In this document: one piece after another, positions 5,917 to 7,218 of the stretch
How positions within the stretch are numbered: the first letter of the stretch is position 1
How the letters are laid out: the number at the start of each line of letters is the position of its first letter
Assembly (NCBI GenBank): GCA_016791325.1
Contig: JAEUMU010000140.1
Span: 1-7,218, forward strand
Reading direction: 5' to 3'
Origin: Hyphomonadaceae bacterium
GTDB taxonomy: Bacteria; Pseudomonadota; Alphaproteobacteria; Caulobacterales; Aquidulcibacteraceae
DNA length: 7,218 nucleotides
Program-made: the position numbers and the translations under genes
The notes under the pieces: generated by a model
Database searches by the model: none
Seen by the model: the letters and a program-made list of their open reading frames with translations, nothing else
What the model was told of the DNA's origin: nothing

Positions 5917-7218
5917 ATGGATGGGCTGCGCGCTGGAGCGGCAAACCTTGCTACACGCGCCGGTAGCGGCGCGTTCGCGAACCTGACGGCCGCGACGCTG
6001 GAAAAGCGCTTGGCGCTGCGCCGCCGCGCCCGCGAAGACGCCGCCCGCGATTTCCCTCCCGCCGATGCTGACGAAATCTCCCCCGCCGAACGCGCCGTGG
6101 TCGAAACCGTGGCCGCCGGGCGCACCCCCCTTGAAACCGCCCGGCAAGCGCTCAAAGCCGATACTGAGCGCACGCTGCGCGGATTGCTGCCGCCCGCGCC
6201 CGATTTGGCGGGCCCTACGCTGGCGGCGCGCTTGGCGCTGCGCCAGGCGGCTGGCCGCTTGGCGCATGAATGGAGCGAAGCCGCCAGCGCAGCCGCCCAG
6301 GGCCGCACCGATCTGGCCGCCTTCAAACAGGCGCACGGCCTGCGCCGCGCGGCCGTCTATCCGCGCTCGGGATTGCTGCAGGCCGGCTTGCTGTTGTGCG
6401 CCGCCGTTTTTGAAGCGTTGTTCAGTGCGGCGGTGTTCGCTGAGGATGATGAGCGCGGATTGCTGGGCGGCGCGCTTACGGCGGTCGGTTTGTCCGGGGC
6501 CAACGTGACGCTTGGATTCCTGGCTGGTTATTTGGGCCTGCGCTATCTGCAGCACACGCGCTGGCCGGTGAAGACGCTCGGCGCGTTCGGCTTTGCAGCG
6601 GCGGCGCTGCTGGCGCTGATGCTCAATCTGTTCGCGGCCGATTGGCGCGACCGGATGGCCACGCTGTCTGGCCGCCAGCTGGATCTCGGCGCCGACGCCA
6701 GCTTCCATCTCTGGTCCCTGCTTCAGCTGGATTCGCCACAAGCCATCATCCTGCTCATGCTCGGCGGCGGCGTGTGGGTGTTTGCGGCGATGAAGGGCTA
6801 TTCCGGCTTCGACGACCCCTATCCCGATTACGGCAAGATGGATCGCGCCGCACGCGCGGCGTCCGATGCGCTTTCGGCGCTGCATCATGACGCGCGCGAG
6901 GATTTGGAAGCGCCCATCGCCGCCGCCCGCGCCGAACTGGACGCGCGTCTGGGCGCACTGCGCGGCCAGGTAAGCGCCATGAACAAAGCGTTCGACGCCG
7001 CAGCCCAGCGCATGGAGGCGCTCGACGCGGAAGCCCGCGCGCTCGATGAAGCCGCGGCCGCCGCCATTCATCTCTACCGGCGCGAAAACACCACCGCGCG
7101 CCGCGCGCCCGCACCTGGCTATTTCAGCGCTGCACCGCCCGCAGCCGGCCCAGCGCTTGATGCGCTGGGGCCTAGCGCGGCGATGATGGATGAAGCGCGC
7201 GCGCCTGACTCAAGCACA
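5917..7218 (+). CDS. Uncharacterised four-helix membrane protein with C-terminal coiled coil (3' partial)
   Basis: I do not recognise this family. The frame is open from ATG 5917 to the window end (434 residues, no stop). An in-frame TGA lies at 5911-5913, and AAGGAG (5904-5909) sits seven bases before the ATG, so the start is firm. Layout: an Ala/Arg/Glu-rich helical region without membrane segments (about 24-146); membrane helices at about 153-175, 182-208, 220-241 and 276-292; GFDDPYPDYG at 297-306; a long charged helical region likely to form a coiled coil (about 307-388); then an Ala/Pro-rich tail. The loop between helices 2 and 3 (RYLQHTRWPVK) is basic, which by the positive-inside rule puts both termini in the cytoplasm. 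Helices 1-3 each contain a polar residue (Glu166, Asn196, Asn237). A 430-codon open frame runs antisense but has none of this structure. It is divergent from the phosphatase gene; function unknown. Reality of the gene is well supported. Confidence 0.85.
   Translation, partial: MDGLRAGAANLATRAGSGAFANLTAATLEKRLALRRRAREDAARDFPPADADEISPAERAVVETVAAGRTPLETARQALKADTERTLRGLLPPAPDLAGPTLAARLALRQAAGRLAHEWSEAASAAAQGRTDLAAFKQAHGLRRAAVYPRSGLLQAGLLLCAAVFEALFSAAVFAEDDERGLLGGALTAVGLSGANVTLGFLAGYLGLRYLQHTRWPVKTLGAFGFAAAALLALMLNLFAADWRDRMATLSGRQLDLGADASFHLWSLLQLDSPQAIILLMLGGGVWVFAAMKGYSGFDDPYPDYGKMDRAARAASDALSALHHDAREDLEAPIAAARAELDARLGALRGQVSAMNKAFDAAAQRMEALDAEARALDEAAAAAIHLYRRENTTARRAPAPGYFSAAPPAAGPALDALGPSAAMMDEARAPDSST

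Noticed and set aside
6181..6474. Triple occurrence of GGATTGCTG (near 6181, 6370 and 6466) as a DNA repeat.
   Set aside because: All three are in the same frame and encode Gly-Leu-Leu; this is repeated codon use, not a repeat element.
5779..7071. A 430-codon open frame on the minus strand, antisense to the membrane protein gene.
   Set aside because: It also covers the start of the phosphatase gene, has Arg/Gly/Gln-rich low-information composition and shows no domain. The plus strand has a strong ribosome binding site, clear membrane helices and GC-ending codons. High GC creates such antisense frames.

Overview
The window is GC-rich, tightly packed bacterial DNA from what looks like a Gram-negative alphaproteobacterium. 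This placement is an inference from base composition, GC-ending codons, the lipoprotein-type efflux adaptor and the style of the proteins; no rRNA or other phylogenetic marker is present. There are seven protein-coding genes, two of them cut by the window edges. I see no tRNA, rRNA, CRISPR array, insertion sequence or long repeat.

Region 1 (1-3552, plus strand) is a four-gene operon: a TetR-family repressor (5' end outside the window), a lipoprotein-type HlyD/membrane-fusion adaptor, a single-domain ABC ATPase and an ABC-2 permease. Each start overlaps the previous stop as ATGA, so the set is probably translated in a coupled way. The layout recalls the E. coli cecR-ybhG-ybhF-ybhS-ybhR exporter locus, reduced to one ATP-binding domain and one permease. 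The likely job is regulated export of a toxic or envelope-active compound.

Region 2 (3549-5828, minus strand) holds an inositol-monophosphatase-family phosphatase followed downstream by a nucleotide-sugar 4,6-dehydratase of the CapD/WbpM/FlaA1 type. The dehydratase lacks the N-terminal membrane helices of long family members. Together they suggest surface-polysaccharide or nucleotide-sugar metabolism. The dehydratase stop codon and the permease stop codon share the palindrome TTAA, so the two convergent units have no spacer.

Region 3 (5917-7218, plus strand) is the start of an unrecognised protein: an Ala-rich helical N-terminus, four predicted membrane helices, a GFDDPYPDYG motif just after the fourth helix, a long predicted coiled coil and an Ala/Pro-rich tail that runs off the window. 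It has a strong ribosome binding site and is divergent from the phosphatase gene across an 88-bp gap.

The only non-coding gaps are 4944-5075 (or from 4935, depending on the dehydratase start) and 5829-5916. No stretch over 300 bases lacks a gene. I found no convincing evidence of a wholly new system; the least explained item is the membrane/coiled-coil protein at the right edge.
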